NCBI GenBank assembly: GCA_026261815.1
Contig: JAMPIT010000174.1
Coordinates: 5,580,001-5,644,000, forward strand
Source of the DNA: Monarcha castaneiventris obscurior
Lineage: Eukaryota > Chordata > Aves > Passeriformes > Monarchidae
Direction: 5' to 3'
DNA length: 64,000 nt
Shown here: positions 27,262 through 41,155 of the stretch, piece after piece
Numbering within the stretch: position 1 is the first letter of the stretch
Layout of the letters: every line of letters begins with the position of its first letter
The notes under the pieces: model-generated
Databases searched by the model: none
What the model saw: the letters and a program-made list of their open reading frames with translations, nothing else
What the model was told of the DNA's origin: nothing
Program-made: the position numbers and the translations under genes

Positions 27262-30214
27262 GTAAGACTGACAGTGTTGGTGATAACCCTACTATTTATA
27301 CAGCAACAGAGGTGTGGATCATCTAGCTCTGACCTGATATATGCAGGTGACCTGAATTTTATTTATTTACCGAGGCACATTGGTACAGCTCTGCACAAAT
27401 GGTACTGGTCTTGCTTACCTTGCCTGGGGCAAATATTCTCTCATAGGACTTTTGAGTTTTGACCCAGAAAGGCAAAATCAGATGTAGTACATCCTTTTCA
27501 GAAGTAGTCCTAGGGAAACCTTCAGGTACTTGGAACTATTTTCATTTTCAGTTTTTAAACTGTTACAAGTGTCAGTGTATCTAAACCAACTGATTCACTT
27601 GTATCTTGTTAAGGAATTGTGCTATGGAGGAGCCTTCAGTGTAATAACTGCCAACTATTAGTGTAGAATTTTCTGAAGCAAAGAAAATTCTTCCCTATAG
27701 ATGTCTTTTCCTGTGTCAAATGACAAGTTTTGCTTGCACTAGCTTCTCTGGTTTGGAGAATAAGATTATTAAATGGTTCACACCTTTTAGTAGTAAAGCA
27801 CTGTCTTACTAAGTAATTTTTTGTCTGCTATATAAAAAGATACACAAGAGAAATGCAAAAGATGTCACTGCACACAGTCCATGGCACTCAGAGGTGGACT
27901 CTGGAGTCCCTGTCCCTCATCTGCACCCCTGGTCACCGTCACTTGGTCACAGCGTCAGTCTGACTGAACTAAAAGGATTGCAGGCTCTCTGTGCAAAGCA
28001 GCCACTTCATGATGAACCAGAAAGCAGGCTTTTAGAGTGTACAGTCTCACTGTTTACAGGTAGATGTCAGAGATCTTCTATAAACCATAACAAAAATTAG
28101 AGAATTCATTTAGTGACTAAGAAGCATTGCTTTTAAGTCTGACATGATAGCATTATGGGGGATCACATAAGGAAATAGAGAAGCATTGTTGGCTGTTAAA
28201 AAGGAAACAGGATACTGGTGTAGGAAGCTGAATGGAAGATGAAGGATTAATATGATCAGCAAGTTCTTTATTTCCCAGTGCTGCATCCTTTCATCACAGT
28301 TTGTGTGGCTGTTTGAATGGGAGGATTAAAATTTTATTTTGACTCCTAGATAGGTTCTCCTAGCCTAAGGATACTTTATCAAGGCAATGAAAAGCTTTCT
28401 ATTAGTATTTTATATTTTTTAAATAAAATTTTAAAACTTAACTAAGTTTTGTGCTCAATATATTTAATATACTCTGCTATCTGGAGCCCAGAGAAATAAA
28501 AGCGGAACTTGGTGTGTTGCCATGCATGCATCTGTGGACATGGTGAGGCTCTTCCTCAAAATCTGCAGTATGCCTTGTTTCCATGTGTACGTATTTCTTA
28601 GAGGATTGACTCTAGCAGAGTGAACAGCATTTGCTGAGGCAGTGGAGGGGTGCTCCAGCTTTCAGGCTCCTGGGCACAGCTGCAGGGAGAGTCACTGGAG
28701 CAGCTCTCTGAAGTGCCACTGAGCAGATAAGGGGCCTGAGCAGCAGAAAGACACTTTAAAAGGCAAAGAGATCTGACACAGATGTTAAAAATAAACCCCT
28801 GCCTCATTTTCAGGGCTTGCTGCAGTTCAAGCAGACTGGTAGGTGAGCCATGTTAGCAGCTGGTGTTTTCTCGTTGTTAACATGTGTGTCCTGTCATCAT
28901 TTTCTTCTTCTGCCCCAGTTTTTTGAAGTGAAATGAGCCAGTCTCCACTGAATGGGAGGAAATTCAGGGCAGAGAGGGAGAGCAGAGGGAAACACCAGGA
29001 AACACTGCTGACTTCACTGCCTCTGCCACTTGTGTGACATGAAAGTGATGAAAAGCAGGGTCACTGTGTGGAGAGCAGCACTGTGCCCTTTGCTGTCTCT
29101 GTGAGAGACTGAGGTCATCACCTTCCCCTTAGCAGTATTTATTGCAGAATGGTTAAGTTTGGGCTGGAGGGGGCAGCTCACAGTATTGAGCAAATGGCAC
29201 AAGTAGGATATGCTCACCAGGATGTATTCAGCATGCTCTCAGGACTTCCCAGCGTGTCTGAGAATTGCATGTGATGCAGCAGCTCTCCAGGAGTGAAAGA
29301 GGGAGCGGGTGCTGCAGGGCAGTGACAGCTGGAGGCAGCTCTGCAGCCCTGCCCGTCGGGCTGCCCCCACACCCTGCCCCTGGGTTAAGCCCTTGCCTCA
29401 GCTGCTGTTTGTTTGTAAAGCAGTTTCTTGGCTACTTCATGTTTTAACAAAGCTAGAAGTAAAGTTCCTGTGAGTAGGTAGAAAAGACGGATAATTTAGG
29501 GATTCGAGTTGTGCCAAGATAAATGGGATGCTGTGTCTAAACTTGACACAGTTGAAATGTTTGAATAGCAGAGTACCAAAACTCATGAGTTTCCTTAAAT
29601 TATGCACACATATTATTTTGCAGGTACTGCATCCTTCTGCTCTTCCAAAATCCAACTGCAGTGTCAGTTCGTCATCTCAAGGCTACACAGCCCCTTTGTT
29701 CTGCTCAGACACTGCACAATCTTTCTGAGTAGGTGGAGCTACCCTGAGCTGTCTCCCTCCTCCTGTCTCCAGCTCATGTTTGAGCCTCACCTCCAGGCCC
29801 TTCTGGACTCTCCTCCCTCTTGTCTGCCTCTGTCTCTTTCTGGCATTTTGCAGCAGCACCCCATCCCTGGCAGTGGGGCCGCAGGGGCTACCTCTACCAG
29901 CATTCCTTTGGGGCTCCTTGCCTCTTTTTCTGTTTTGCTGTTTGCCTGGGGAGCTTCTGGTCTTTGCTCCTTTTTAGACATCTCTTGCCAATGTTGTCCA
30001 TGCGAAATGCATAATCATCATCCCAGATATCCATAGAGATCAAATTTATTGATTTGTCTGTCTTGCATTAAAAAACTTCAGCAGTAGCTATTTTCTTAAC
30101 ACACACATTCTGGCAGTGTTCAAAGTCACCCTGCACAAAGTCAGTTTGCTAATATCCATAATGAAGCAAGAAGCATGTGTAGAAGTGACGCCTGTAAATT
30201 ATTTTGTGTACTTA

Positions 30215-30252
30215 GCTCAGAAGTGATGTGCTGTGCTCAGAAGTGATGCTGT
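30215..30252. repeat. 20-bp direct repeat, two copies
   Basis: Two adjacent copies of gctcagaagtgatg plus a short spacer, at period 20. A simple tandem duplication in intron. Confidence 0.8.
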
Positions 30253-33200
30253 GATATTTATCTTTATTGTTGTTGAAAAATGATGGTTTAGGATTAACTC
30301 CATATCATGAAGGTTCCCTTCCACTTGGGGTCAAACACTGGAGCCTCATCAGTAAAAGTTAAGTCCAGAGCTGGCTTTGTTCTTCTGTGTTTGCAGAAAG
30401 GCATCAAACCAGCTCTCTGTCAGCTCAAGCATTTGATACTTTCTTACCAATCCTGGTATGTGCCAGCACTGTAAAACGTTGCAGTGAGGAAACAGATTGT
30501 ATCAGAGGAAGGGAAGTAATGTAGTTTCATTTATGGTGTAGTGGTGGAAGTGGATGCTCCCTGCATTGGAGAAAACCAGCTGACACGCTTGGTTTCAGTG
30601 GATGTGCCTGAGGGAAGCATATGGAACTTGTACTAACTGTTGGCTCTGTATTGAATTTCCGTAAGGGAAGACACCAGGAGGGAAGAATTAGAAGTTATAA
30701 GGGAGCAGAAGTGAGCTAGGAGTGTTTTATAACCATTATCTAGTTTCAGTTATATATTAGGAGTTTGTCAGCTTCCCAGTAGCAAAGTATCAGTTTACCT
30801 GTTACTTGCTGTTACAGATGTTTGCTGACAGCTGGGGGAGACAGGGAGGAAATCCACTCGCTGACACTGATTGCTCCAACACATTACTTAGCGGGGTCCT
30901 GATCTTGCAGCCATTAAACTCAGTGGGAGGTATTGAATTAAAGGTAACCCATGGGTGACCTGCTTTCTCAAGAGGCAGGATAAGAATATATATTATAAGA
31001 ATATAATAAGTATATATTGATGAGAAATTTAGAACAAATGGAATTTAAAAATTTATTTTGGAAGGAAAGGTGGGAGGAGAGGGAAGACTTCAGCCTGGTA
31101 AATAAAACTGATCAATAACAGTAGAAAGAGCCTTCTGCTTGTTCACAGGATAGCTGGTGCAAGGGGCAGCAGCAATGTCAGCTGCCCTATTTGCCTCGGT
31201 ACTATACTTCCTTTCCACATGATGAGAATATAGTCAGCCTCTGAAGCAGATTGATCCTCACCGTTTGGCTCTCCTGAGCCTGCCAGCATGAGTGACAGTC
31301 ACCAGGTTTAGCCATGCTGATACTTACTCGGAATAGGAGCAAACCTGTGTGTGGTGGTAATGATGCTCAATATCGGTGACATCACATGAACTGTCTGGCA
31401 TTCATGGCACGTACAGGATCATGTATAACTGTAGGTAGTACTTGGAACAACAGGTTTTACTGAGCCCAGTAGTGAGTGGTGTTTTTAATTAAATGAAAAC
31501 TTCAACACACTCTCCCAAACTTCTGATAGAAACACAGTTTTGTTCAGAATTTGAGATATATACCATCAAACTTATGTTAATGTTTTACCTGACTCATTAC
31601 CTCAGGGTAGAATTCATCATTTGGCACAACATAAAAATGTTTTGAGTATGGACATGTTCCTTTAATTATAGAGGGCATGTACCTGTATATTTGTATTTAT
31701 ATGCTCTGTATATTATGTGTTACTTTTACGACATCAGAGTTGCTTAAAGATGTTACTGCTCTGTAGGCAGAAGGTCCTGCTGCGTCTCTTTAAGGGAGCA
31801 CAGGTTAATTTAACCTCAATGACAGAAAACCTGAGAAGAACGTATAGAAACAAGCTATCACTGAGTGTCTGATGTGCAGTGCAGTAATTCTGGGGGATAG
31901 AATGAACAAAACCCTGAATGACTCACAAAAGTAATTTTCATGTGCTGTTAGACAGTGTGTGTGGTGGGATACACTTTTATGGTCAAGAGGTGTAAAATGA
32001 TGGGTGCCTAGGAGAGTGTCTCTGCTGTACTGGTCTCTTGAGCTTGCAGTCTCCTAGGATGAGTCTCCTAGACTGCTATTCAGGACAAATATTACTCTTT
32101 CTATAACTGGGATGAGGTATCTGATAAACAGTAGTAAGCTGCTGTTTTTTCTCTCCCTCCTTGAATGTCTTCGACTGAGGAGTGCCATGGTTTTTGTTTC
32201 AGATTCGTGGCTGTGTTGGGAGTAGCCCACCCCTTCAGAGTGGTTACAGTTAGTAGGGACCTGCTGATTCTCATCCCTGTGTGCTTCCCACCTGGCAGAA
32301 CCCAGACCTGTACTTAGCCTGAAAGCAACTGCTGGAGAAAACAGGCAAATTCTTCAGTTAGAGATAAACTTGAAAGAAGTGAGGGCTGCTTAGGGTTGCT
32401 CTTTGGTGTGTTGTGAATTCAAAGAACAGGAGGTGCATTGCTCTCAGTTAGACTCACATATGAATTCAAAAATCTACCTATGGTAAGTGATGGTTTCTCT
32501 TGAGTTAACTGGCCTTCATCTGGGGCAAGCTGCAGCTTGAATATCACCAAAGACTGAGCTAATACTGTAGAGATTTAGCTCTCAGCCCACTCATGCACTA
32601 GAATTTGCCAGTACCTTCCTGTCTTATGGAGGTTTTATCCCTCATCCACTGGCTGAAAGCTGTTTCCAGGTGCCAGAACACCCTGTGTTTCTGTGCCAAG
32701 TCCCGCACTCTATTTTATTTTCCATACCTGGGGTGGGTGCTGCAGCTCTCCCCTTGTGCTTGCTCAGCAGGCAAGTGGGTGGGAAGGCAGCTTTCTCCCT
32801 CAGCTGTGGGTTCCTCGGCCAAAGCTGCTCCTGAAGGGTTATTTACCCATGCCCCTACAGCTGTGCTGTAAATAAGCAGAGCTTATTTTTTGAAGTCTGC
32901 ATCCACAAATCATCCATACTGTGGATCACTGTTGATGCCAGGGGTGGCATCTATCTGGGCAAAACCAACCACCTCCATATCTGGGACACCTCAGTGAGCC
33001 CCGTTTGTTCATGCCATCTGAGAGGTGGCTCTCCAGCATGGCTGGACAGAGCTTGTGTGCCTTGCTGTGATCCAGGTGAAGCTATGGGCAGCTGAGGGTC
33101 TTGAGGATGCTGTGGATTTGGGACTGGTGCCATCTGAGGTAGACTTGGGTGAAGCTGTTTGCAACAGAGAAACAGATCCTTTTTGCATTTGCTTGGGACT

Positions 33201-33524
33201 CAAGATAAAGTGGAAGGAAGGGCAGGGTCACAGAGGATAAGTCAGGGAAAAAAAAAGCAATCCCAGGCCAGGTCAGGGCTTCATTTGATGCTGTTCCTGT
33301 AGCTAGTCAGGCAATATTGTGGTCAGAAAGAGGAATGTTATATGGAAGTTCTGAGAATATAGATGTCTAAAGAGGCATAAATTGAGAGTATACCTGAAGA
33401 TAGTATCTTTCAATGCTCTTAATGTTAAAACAAAACAAAAAGCATCTGCAGGTCTGTTCTGAGCCACCCACTTTCACTCCATGTACACTCATCATCTCCA
33501 TGTGCAATTTTTGTCATGCCCAAG

Positions 33525-34088
33525 TGTACTGGGTTTGGGTGGGGTAAAGTCAACTTTCTTCACAGTAGCTAATATGGGCTGTTTTGTATTTGTGCTGGAA
33601 GCAGTGTTGGTAACACAGGGACGTTTGAGTTGCTGCTGAGCTGGGCTTACACAGAGTCAGGGCCTTTTCTGCTCCTCAGACTACCCCACCAGTGAGGAGG
33701 CTGGGGATGCACACGGAGTCAGGAGGGGACACAGCCAGGACAGCTGACCAGAGGGGTACCCCATGCCATATGACTGAAGGGAAGAAGAAGGAATGGAGGG
33801 GATGTTCACAGCGATGACATTTGTCTTCCCAAGTCACCGTTACGCATGACAGAGCTCTGCTTTCCTGAGGATGGCTCAACACCTTCCTGCCCATGGGAAG
33901 TGGCGAAAGAATTCCTTGTTTTGCTTGGCATGTGTGCACAGCCTTTGCTTTACCTATTAAACTGTCTTTATCTCAACCCACAAGTTTTCTCACTTTTACC
34001 CTTCCAATTCTCTCCCCCATTCTATTGTGGGGAAAGAGAGAGAGCAGCTGTGTGGGGCTTAGCTGCCTGCTGGGGTTAAACGATGATA
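33525..34088 (+). mobile_element. Solo LTR of an avian ERV-L-like element
   Basis: This 564-base block starts TGTACTGGGTTTGGGTGG and continues through 'cttcacagtagctaatatgg', 'ttacacagagtcagggcctt' and 'ggacagctgacc'. It ends in the block 'tctcaacccacaagttttct' and 'tggggttaaac'. From memory this is the layout of a well-known Neoaves ERV-L-type LTR. Flanking bases ccaag (33520-33524) and ctaag (34089-34093) could be a 5-bp target duplication with one change. The expected terminal CA has become TA. There is no internal retroviral sequence or second LTR, so it is a solo LTR left by recombination. A TATTAAA signal near 33955 supports + orientation. Subfamily assignment is unverified. Confidence 0.85.
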
Positions 34089-35792
34089 CTAAGCAAGAAA
34101 TAAGCACTTTACAACAGGCCTGGTGTTCAGCAGATAAAGACTTTCTATAATGGCTTGCTCTAATTCCTCTATAAGTAGGAAAGACCTTGAGATAAAAAAT
34201 GCAATGTTTACCTGGCAAGCTTGGATATGGATATGTAAAGGGAAGGGTTGGGTTGTTGGGCTTGGGGTTTGCTGGGTTTTTGTGTTTCTGGGGAGCTGAG
34301 GATGCATCTCCCTGTTTTCTAAATTAAGCAGAAAAATCAACCAGGTGGAAAGTACAGTCCTGTACAACCCTTGTATTTCTTATACTCTTGCACACGTTGT
34401 GTCTGCCACTCATTGGCAGAATTATCTCTAGGATTATCTTTATGGCAAATCTCTAACATTCATCACTGCCTTTGTTTTGCTAGAGCCTCTGCTTTGATTC
34501 TGGGAGCCTGTGTCACACAACTACCTAACAGTGGCCAGAGGCAGAGCAGTGCCGAACAACTTGAGCATGTGTATGCAAAACTTATCTATTAAAAACTCGG
34601 GCCCACCCCTGCTCTCCCACCCAGGAGCCAGCTGGGACCAAGTTTCATGCAGCCACCAGTCACCAGGGTAGGTGACACAGACATACTCCAAAAATCAAGA
34701 TCTACAGGGCTGTGTGCTGGTGTGGTTGTGGGCAACTGAAGCTTGGTGGCCGCTTGCAGTACACTGCCATGTGCATGCAAGGTGTGCCTTTTATTCCAAG
34801 GGCATAAGCACAAGTGGCACAAGCAGTCACAGTCAGCGGGAATGTGCAGGTCTGTGTTGGAGAGGTTAATGTAGCAATTTGTTTTGAATAGGATGGGGTG
34901 AGTGCAGCAACCTCTGATGGTCTGCTGCAGAGACAAGCACAGACCCTGCTGGCTCCAGCACACGTGCCCCTGCACGAGGTGCCTTTGGAGCTGACAGATA
35001 GGTTATCTCACTTCCTTCTGAAAACACAGACCCTCTCTGATGATGGCAAATTTGCCTGTTATGGAAATATGTTCTGTATCCAGGACTGACAATTGATTTT
35101 GCTACTTTGCCTTGGAAAAAAAAAAAGCAGAGTGCCTTTCACTACAGCGTTGTAGTGAAACTCAGATTGTGACAATTGTGCCAAAAGATACAGATGGTGC
35201 TGGTTACTGCTTTCTTTCCTGTAAAGGGAACCAACTCTTGTTAGAAGTTCTGGGTTCTCAGCACTCTGTTGCCCCAGAACCAACAGGCAGCATCATACAG
35301 TGGCTCAGCACAGGCTTCCCTGTGCTACCCCACTCCCACCTCGTGTGAGCATTCCACACAAACACCTCGTTTGCTGAGCTCTTGGTCTCCCTGCTGAGCC
35401 TGCCAAGGAGGCTGCCAGCGCTGTGGGTGATTTATGAGGCAGGCACATGCCTGCAGCTGAATAGGGATTGCCAGCTCCTTGGAGAAAAGCCACATAGCTG
35501 CCACCAGCTAGGCATAACTTTAGTCACTGGACCCTGGGTGAAAGACACTGCCCTCACAGTATCCAGGACACCACCCAGTATCATTTACTTCTTAATCTGA
35601 ACGGTCAGCAAAAGTGGTTGGCAATTAAATTCTTAGATTTAGGTATTAGGTATTACCCCTTGTGCTGGGGAGCACCTCTCGCAGGGTTGCCCAGATGAGT
35701 GCTGAGTTTTGTAACTTGGTTGGAAAAGACAGACCCCAACAGAAGTCAAATAACTGGAAAAGCAACTATTAATAAATGTTGGGTATAACTTC

Positions 35793-35842
35793 ATGCAAAT
35801 GACTATCACTGGTGCAAATTATGCAAATGTCTATCACTGGTG
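35793..35842. repeat. 28-bp tandem repeat, 1.8 copies
   Basis: The unit atgcaaatgactatcactgg plus eight bases is repeated at 35821 with one substitution. Each copy includes an ATGCAAAT octamer and a CTATCACTGGTG block. Confidence 0.85.
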
Positions 35843-38800
35843 ACATCTGAGCAGATGTAATTGTGATCTGAGGGAGGATTTTTGAAGTTAATCCTCATGG
35901 TGGCTCCCAGACTAATTTGTTAAAGGATTGAGGGAGATTTTCTAAATAAACAATGCAGTTGTTGAAGATTATGGTAATGCCACTGTTGATCAGATGTGGG
36001 CACTGCCAGAGTTTGGATTTTACTGGCTCAGATTGACTTTCTGTGTTTACTGCATTTGTGATTGACACAGACCTGCTCCAGCATTGTTTGGCATTGTCTG
36101 ATAAAGAAAAATGCAGAATAGTAATTGCCATGTCAAGCAAACCATGGAGATGGGGACGTACTGGAAATACTGAAAATGTTATTCAGTTAGGAGCAACCTA
36201 CTTCTCTGGGCGTATTTTTCCAGAAAGAAGCAGAATTTTGTGGCATTTCAAAACCTAAATTCATAATATTTCTAGGAAATACCAATATAGCTTTTAAAGG
36301 CCCTCTTAATCATGCGAGGCAGAAAGCACGTTACAATGTAGTGCTCCCTCTTAAAAGAAACCACTTGACATTTAACCATATTTCTTCCAACTTATCATTT
36401 CCTTATCACCCATCTCATTGTGAATTGTTTAATAGCAGAATGCACAGCGGGGTCTAGAGGTCAGTGGTGTTGCAGCAAGGAGGAGGTGGTGGATGGTGCT
36501 AACTTGCAGCAGAGCACGGATGGTACTTCACCAGATCATCAATTTGTGCTGGATGCCTTTCCTTCTACGGCATTTTCATGGTATCAAAAGTTCTGCCACG
36601 GTTTACACACAGGGAAGCTTGCAGGACACCAAAACCACAGGGAGCATAACCACAGTCAATTCATTAGCTCAAGCTTTTGAGGACTTAGCTGTGCTTACTC
36701 GTGTAACCAGGGGGGCCTCTTCTTCACAGAGAAAGCTACCAGGGTTTCTACAGCTTTACAAGAAAAAAAAGCAATTCAAGTGTAAAAGTCACTTTCTTTT
36801 CTATCCACAACCAAAATTTTTAAGCAGCATCCTGAGAGACATGCATGTTTAATTTACTTCTCAGCTCAAGGGGGTAAGGAAATTTGACTGGATTTCCAAG
36901 GTGGCTAGCCAGAAACAGGTTATGATCATTTTTTCACAACTTTCTTACAAGAACAGGAGTTGCTGTATCAGCAGGTTATTGTGCTTTTTGGTGGGTAGGC
37001 TTGTATACTGGTGAAAGATGTGATAGGTAGTGCTGGAGGCACATGGACAATATGAGGGTACAAGGAATTTGTAGATATGCATTTATATTATTAATCTATA
37101 CTATGTATTTTTGGTGCTACTGGGCATGGCCATTTAAAAAAAAAACCTAGCAATTGAAATTACAAGCAGCTAGAGGAAGGAAAGAAATTTTATTTTTCAT
37201 TACTGAATTCATCCCGCACTTTACATTAAAAGTTCAAAATGTTTTTCTAGTCAAACACATAAAATATGTTCTTCGTGTATGAATGCAAAAGATGTAATTT
37301 CCCACATGCTCAGAGTTCAATTTTTAAAATGCCATGAGAAAAGGTAATCTCAGAAAAAATAGTTCAGTTTGTGAGTCATTTCCTGGCTTTCTGGCTCATG
37401 ATTCAGACACTTACATCCTTGCTGAAGTCCTCTTCCAGCAAATCCAGACGATCATCAATGAAAGTCCTCCTCTAGATAAGACCATGGATTTGCTTTATAG
37501 AAATTGAACCCTGACAGATTCTGATTAGAATTAATATATCTGCTCACAGTTCTGATGGTCTCGCTGTCCCTTGAAATCTTTAAATCAAGTCAGTATTTCC
37601 CTTTCTAAAGGAAAATTTTTGCTTGGGTGCAAGCTACGTTATTGAACAGGACTCACTGGGTGATGCTCTTTGGTTGTCTAAAGCACAAGACAGATTAGAT
37701 GAGAACAGGAGTCCCATCCATACAAAAAATGTGACAGGATCCTGTGAAAACCCGTCTTGAGCTCCAGCCTGCAGTATTGCAGGTGGAAAGCCTAGAGCCA
37801 GGAGAAAAATGTTGCTGCACATTTGTCCTGTTCTTACACACTTCCACAGCATCTACCACTCCCTCAGTGGGACTTTGGTCTGGCCTATGGCAACCATTTA
37901 CATTCCTAACATCTCCTGGAAAGCACTGGAGGGCTGCCTGGCTAATATTTACTTTTTGTTTCTCTTGCTGGTTGTGGAGCCCTTGCAGGTGTTAGTGGGC
38001 GTAAGGGGGTGGGGGGTGGGCAGCTGACCTACCCTTGCGGAACAGGCACATGTGAGCCTGGACTTTAAAAGCCCCTCCCTGCAATTCCACCGATATTTCA
38101 ATTAGTAGTAATTGTTTTTGTTGGTGTTTTGTTTGCTTTTTTTTTCTGGTAGAGGGTAAGTGTGAAGTGATTGATATCTGGGAAAGGAAATCAGGATTTG
38201 GCTGTGGAACGACATTCCATTGTCTTGACACAAAATAACAAATAACTCACCTCTAAATCTGTGTCTCGGGAAATTAAAGTGTAAAGCAGTGAAAGTCATT
38301 TGGAGGTCATTGAGATGTAAAGTGTAACCTGCTCCCCAGCATTGACTGGCTCAGCCCTCAGTGACAGCTTTGAGAAATCTCTCTGGCGACTGGGGAAGAG
38401 AGGGAAAGCGTGTACCCAGTGCCTGGCTTATTCTCTCCATCTCCTGCTTTTGAAACTGTTGCTCTCACTGTTTGCAAACACCACCTGAAAACCCTGGTAG
38501 CTGTGGTGGTGATTTTATATGCAAACACGAACAGTAACTTTTCAGAAAACCTCCGCACAGTAAGGGACAGTGTGTTGGCACAACCAGCCTGAGTCCCTGC
38601 TCTTTTGGAAGCCTCATCTTTGGCAAGGCTGTTCAGTACTTGCTCTTCTCACATCACCCAGATTTTAAAGGCTTGACTTGTGTGCCCGTCTAGGTCTGTG
38701 CCCACCCCACACCTGAGCTGGGTGTCAGCTGTGTGGCTTTTCCTCCTGGTGTGGGGCTCTCAGGTTACCCTGGGGAACCTGGCACCCAGCGATGCTCTTT

Positions 38801-40859
38801 GAGCCCCGTTCACTCAAGCCATCTGACACCTCTGTGCTGCAAAAATGCAAAGACATTTAATGGCACCTCCCAAAATGGTGATTTTCAGCTCCTCCGGAAG
38901 GCTAAGGAGATGTAAGGGACCTCCATGAGATCTGGCAGAATCTGAAGGGCCCTTGGCTCACCCTAAGGCCCTGAGGACAGCGCTTGAAGGTTGTGCTCTG
39001 CAGCCCAGCCTGGCAAGGCCTTGCTCAAAGCCAGCAGAGTCATTGAAATGGCACCTCAGGAATTTGGTGCATGTTCTTTGAAGTGTGCTGTTATCTCCAT
39101 TAAATCATGTAGTAAATTACAGTAGCTCACTGATTTGCAGTAACTTTTCAGGTGTTTTGTATCTGTGTAGTGAGAGGAAGCAGCACTTTGCAGGCCTTGC
39201 AGGAGTCTCTGTGTGCCAGGAGACCCTTACAAAGATCCAGCCATGGGGGCAGGGAGGGACCCCTTAGAAAAGTGTGGGATTCCTGGATTTTATAGGCTGA
39301 AATGTGACTCCATTACCCACGCTAAGCAGCAGCTTGCTTGGCAAGGTGTCACCAGGGATTTTTCCAGGAAGGAGTTAGTTGCTGCGCGTAAGTGTCGCAG
39401 GTATTTCCTGGACTCTGAGAGCAGGAGCATTCATATCCTGGATGCAAAAATATGTCGTAGAATGTACAAGATTTATATAAAGCCAAAAATACTTGAGAGT
39501 GGTACTTTGGCAGGTAGTTACAGGCTAATGGCAAAGGGAGAAGGGTTTGCTCAACTGGGACAGGACAACAGGTAAAGTAGACAAGGGGGATCTTCCAGCA
39601 TCCTTCACATGTTCTTCTTTCCCAGTTCTCCAAGGGTGCTGGAGAGCATCCTTGTTGGTGAAAAGAGAGGAAGGCAGCAAAATAGGCAGAAAAAGGATTC
39701 AGGGCAGGAGAGGTCAAGGAGAAGGGACATCAGCCACAGGGGAAGATCAGAGTGAGGAGAAGAGGGCTGTAGAGGGAGGACAAGGGCACCCACATCAGCA
39801 GAGCACTGTAGTGAGTGCTGTCTCCCACATGGAAAACTGAATGTTGTCTTCAGGAGAGGGAATGGTCTCTTGACAGCCAGAACAGGTCTGTCTTGTTGTG
39901 TCACTGATTCAGTATCAAAGAGGTGAGAAGCATCTGGTAATACATACTTGAGGATAAAATTTCCATTTGCAGACAGGGAAAACTCATTCTTCCCATCAGC
40001 ACTACAGCAGCCTTCGCCAAAATTAGTCAAAACTAAGAAAATACCCTTTGCCGGATGATACTTGTGAAGGTACTGGTTACGCTGTGGAGGCAAGGAGCAT
40101 ATCTAGATGCTGTGCCTGTGTAACCATGGCTTTTCACAGCCCTGCTGTGCCACTGCCACATGTTGTGACAGGAGAGGCTGCTCCCTGTCTCTGCCCCACT
40201 GGAAGAGCAGCAGCCATTCACTGGTGCCAGCTCTCATAGCTGTGCCGAAAGGCTCCTACTTTGAATATCAAAGTTTAGCCTCTGGATACAGCCCTAAAGG
40301 AGATAACAAATCAGGCCAGTGAAACTTGCTTGACTTTGTGGGCCATCCCAGATCCTGATGATTGGTGTTGCAGGGCGTTTCTCTAGGAAAAGGAACTGGT
40401 CTGGTGGCTTTTCAGGATTTGCATTTTTGACTCACTGATGGGAAGCTCTTTGGTTTTCCTTTTCAGTGTCACGGGCTCTCATGTTTCTGTACAGACTTGA
40501 GCCAAATTTGTATAAAGAAATGCCATTAAAATATTCAGTGAATAAAGGGGATACATACATCAAAGGAGTAAGGGGGTTATGTGAAATGACTTGTCCTGCC
40601 TTTCCCTGGTGACTAATCAGGATCTGTTCTTCACACCACCTATTTTAAAGATGTTCTGGAAATCTGTAAGGGGAAACTCTAGAAAACAATGATTAACGTT
40701 AGTGGTTTCTGTAATCTGGCCTAATTTGGAGTTTCCTGATTGATCAGGGTCGTCTGCAAGTCCATGCTAAGCTCCTCTGGCATTTCCTAGTCTCTCCTCA
40801 AGGACTGCAAGCAGTGTGCTTTCCCTGTTTATTTTTTCCTGTTTATTTATTTATTTTCC

Positions 40860-41155
40860 TTGCGGGGGGCTGGGCTCTGGCAGCTTGTCCAGGGGGACCG
40901 CCGCCGCCGTGGGCCCTTAATGAGCTTTTTGACCACTGAAGCAGCACAGCATCGCCTGGAAATGGCAGGGGTTCCTCCCTTCCCCACATCAGACCGCGGA
41001 GCAGAGGCCGGCGGGTTAACGAAGCAGCCGGGGCGGCTGGCGGGCGGCCTAATGAGCGCCAGGGAGCCGGGCAGGGGGGACCCTGCGGTGGCCAGAGCCC
41101 CAGCAGCAGCCTCCAGCAGGACCCAGTGCCAGTTGCCCCATTTTATCCCGGTATC
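40860..41155. promoter_or_regulatory. CpG-rich intronic patch, candidate regulatory element
   Basis: About 295 bases with roughly 19 CpG dinucleotides by eye sit in an intron that is otherwise AT-rich and CpG-poor. Visible blocks include gaccgccgccgccgtggg, accgcggagc and ggcggctggcgggcggcc. It also holds TAATGA twice and a GTTAAC. Both strands stay open for about 110 codons, as expected from GC-rich composition, and neither translation resembles a known protein. It may be a small CpG island, an internal promoter or an enhancer. Function is inference. Confidence 0.45.

Noticed and set aside
29143..29190. Possible CR1 antisense start ('cagaatggttaagtttgggc')
   Set aside because: Only about 45 bases resemble CR1 and the next conserved blocks are missing, so it is noted but not annotated.
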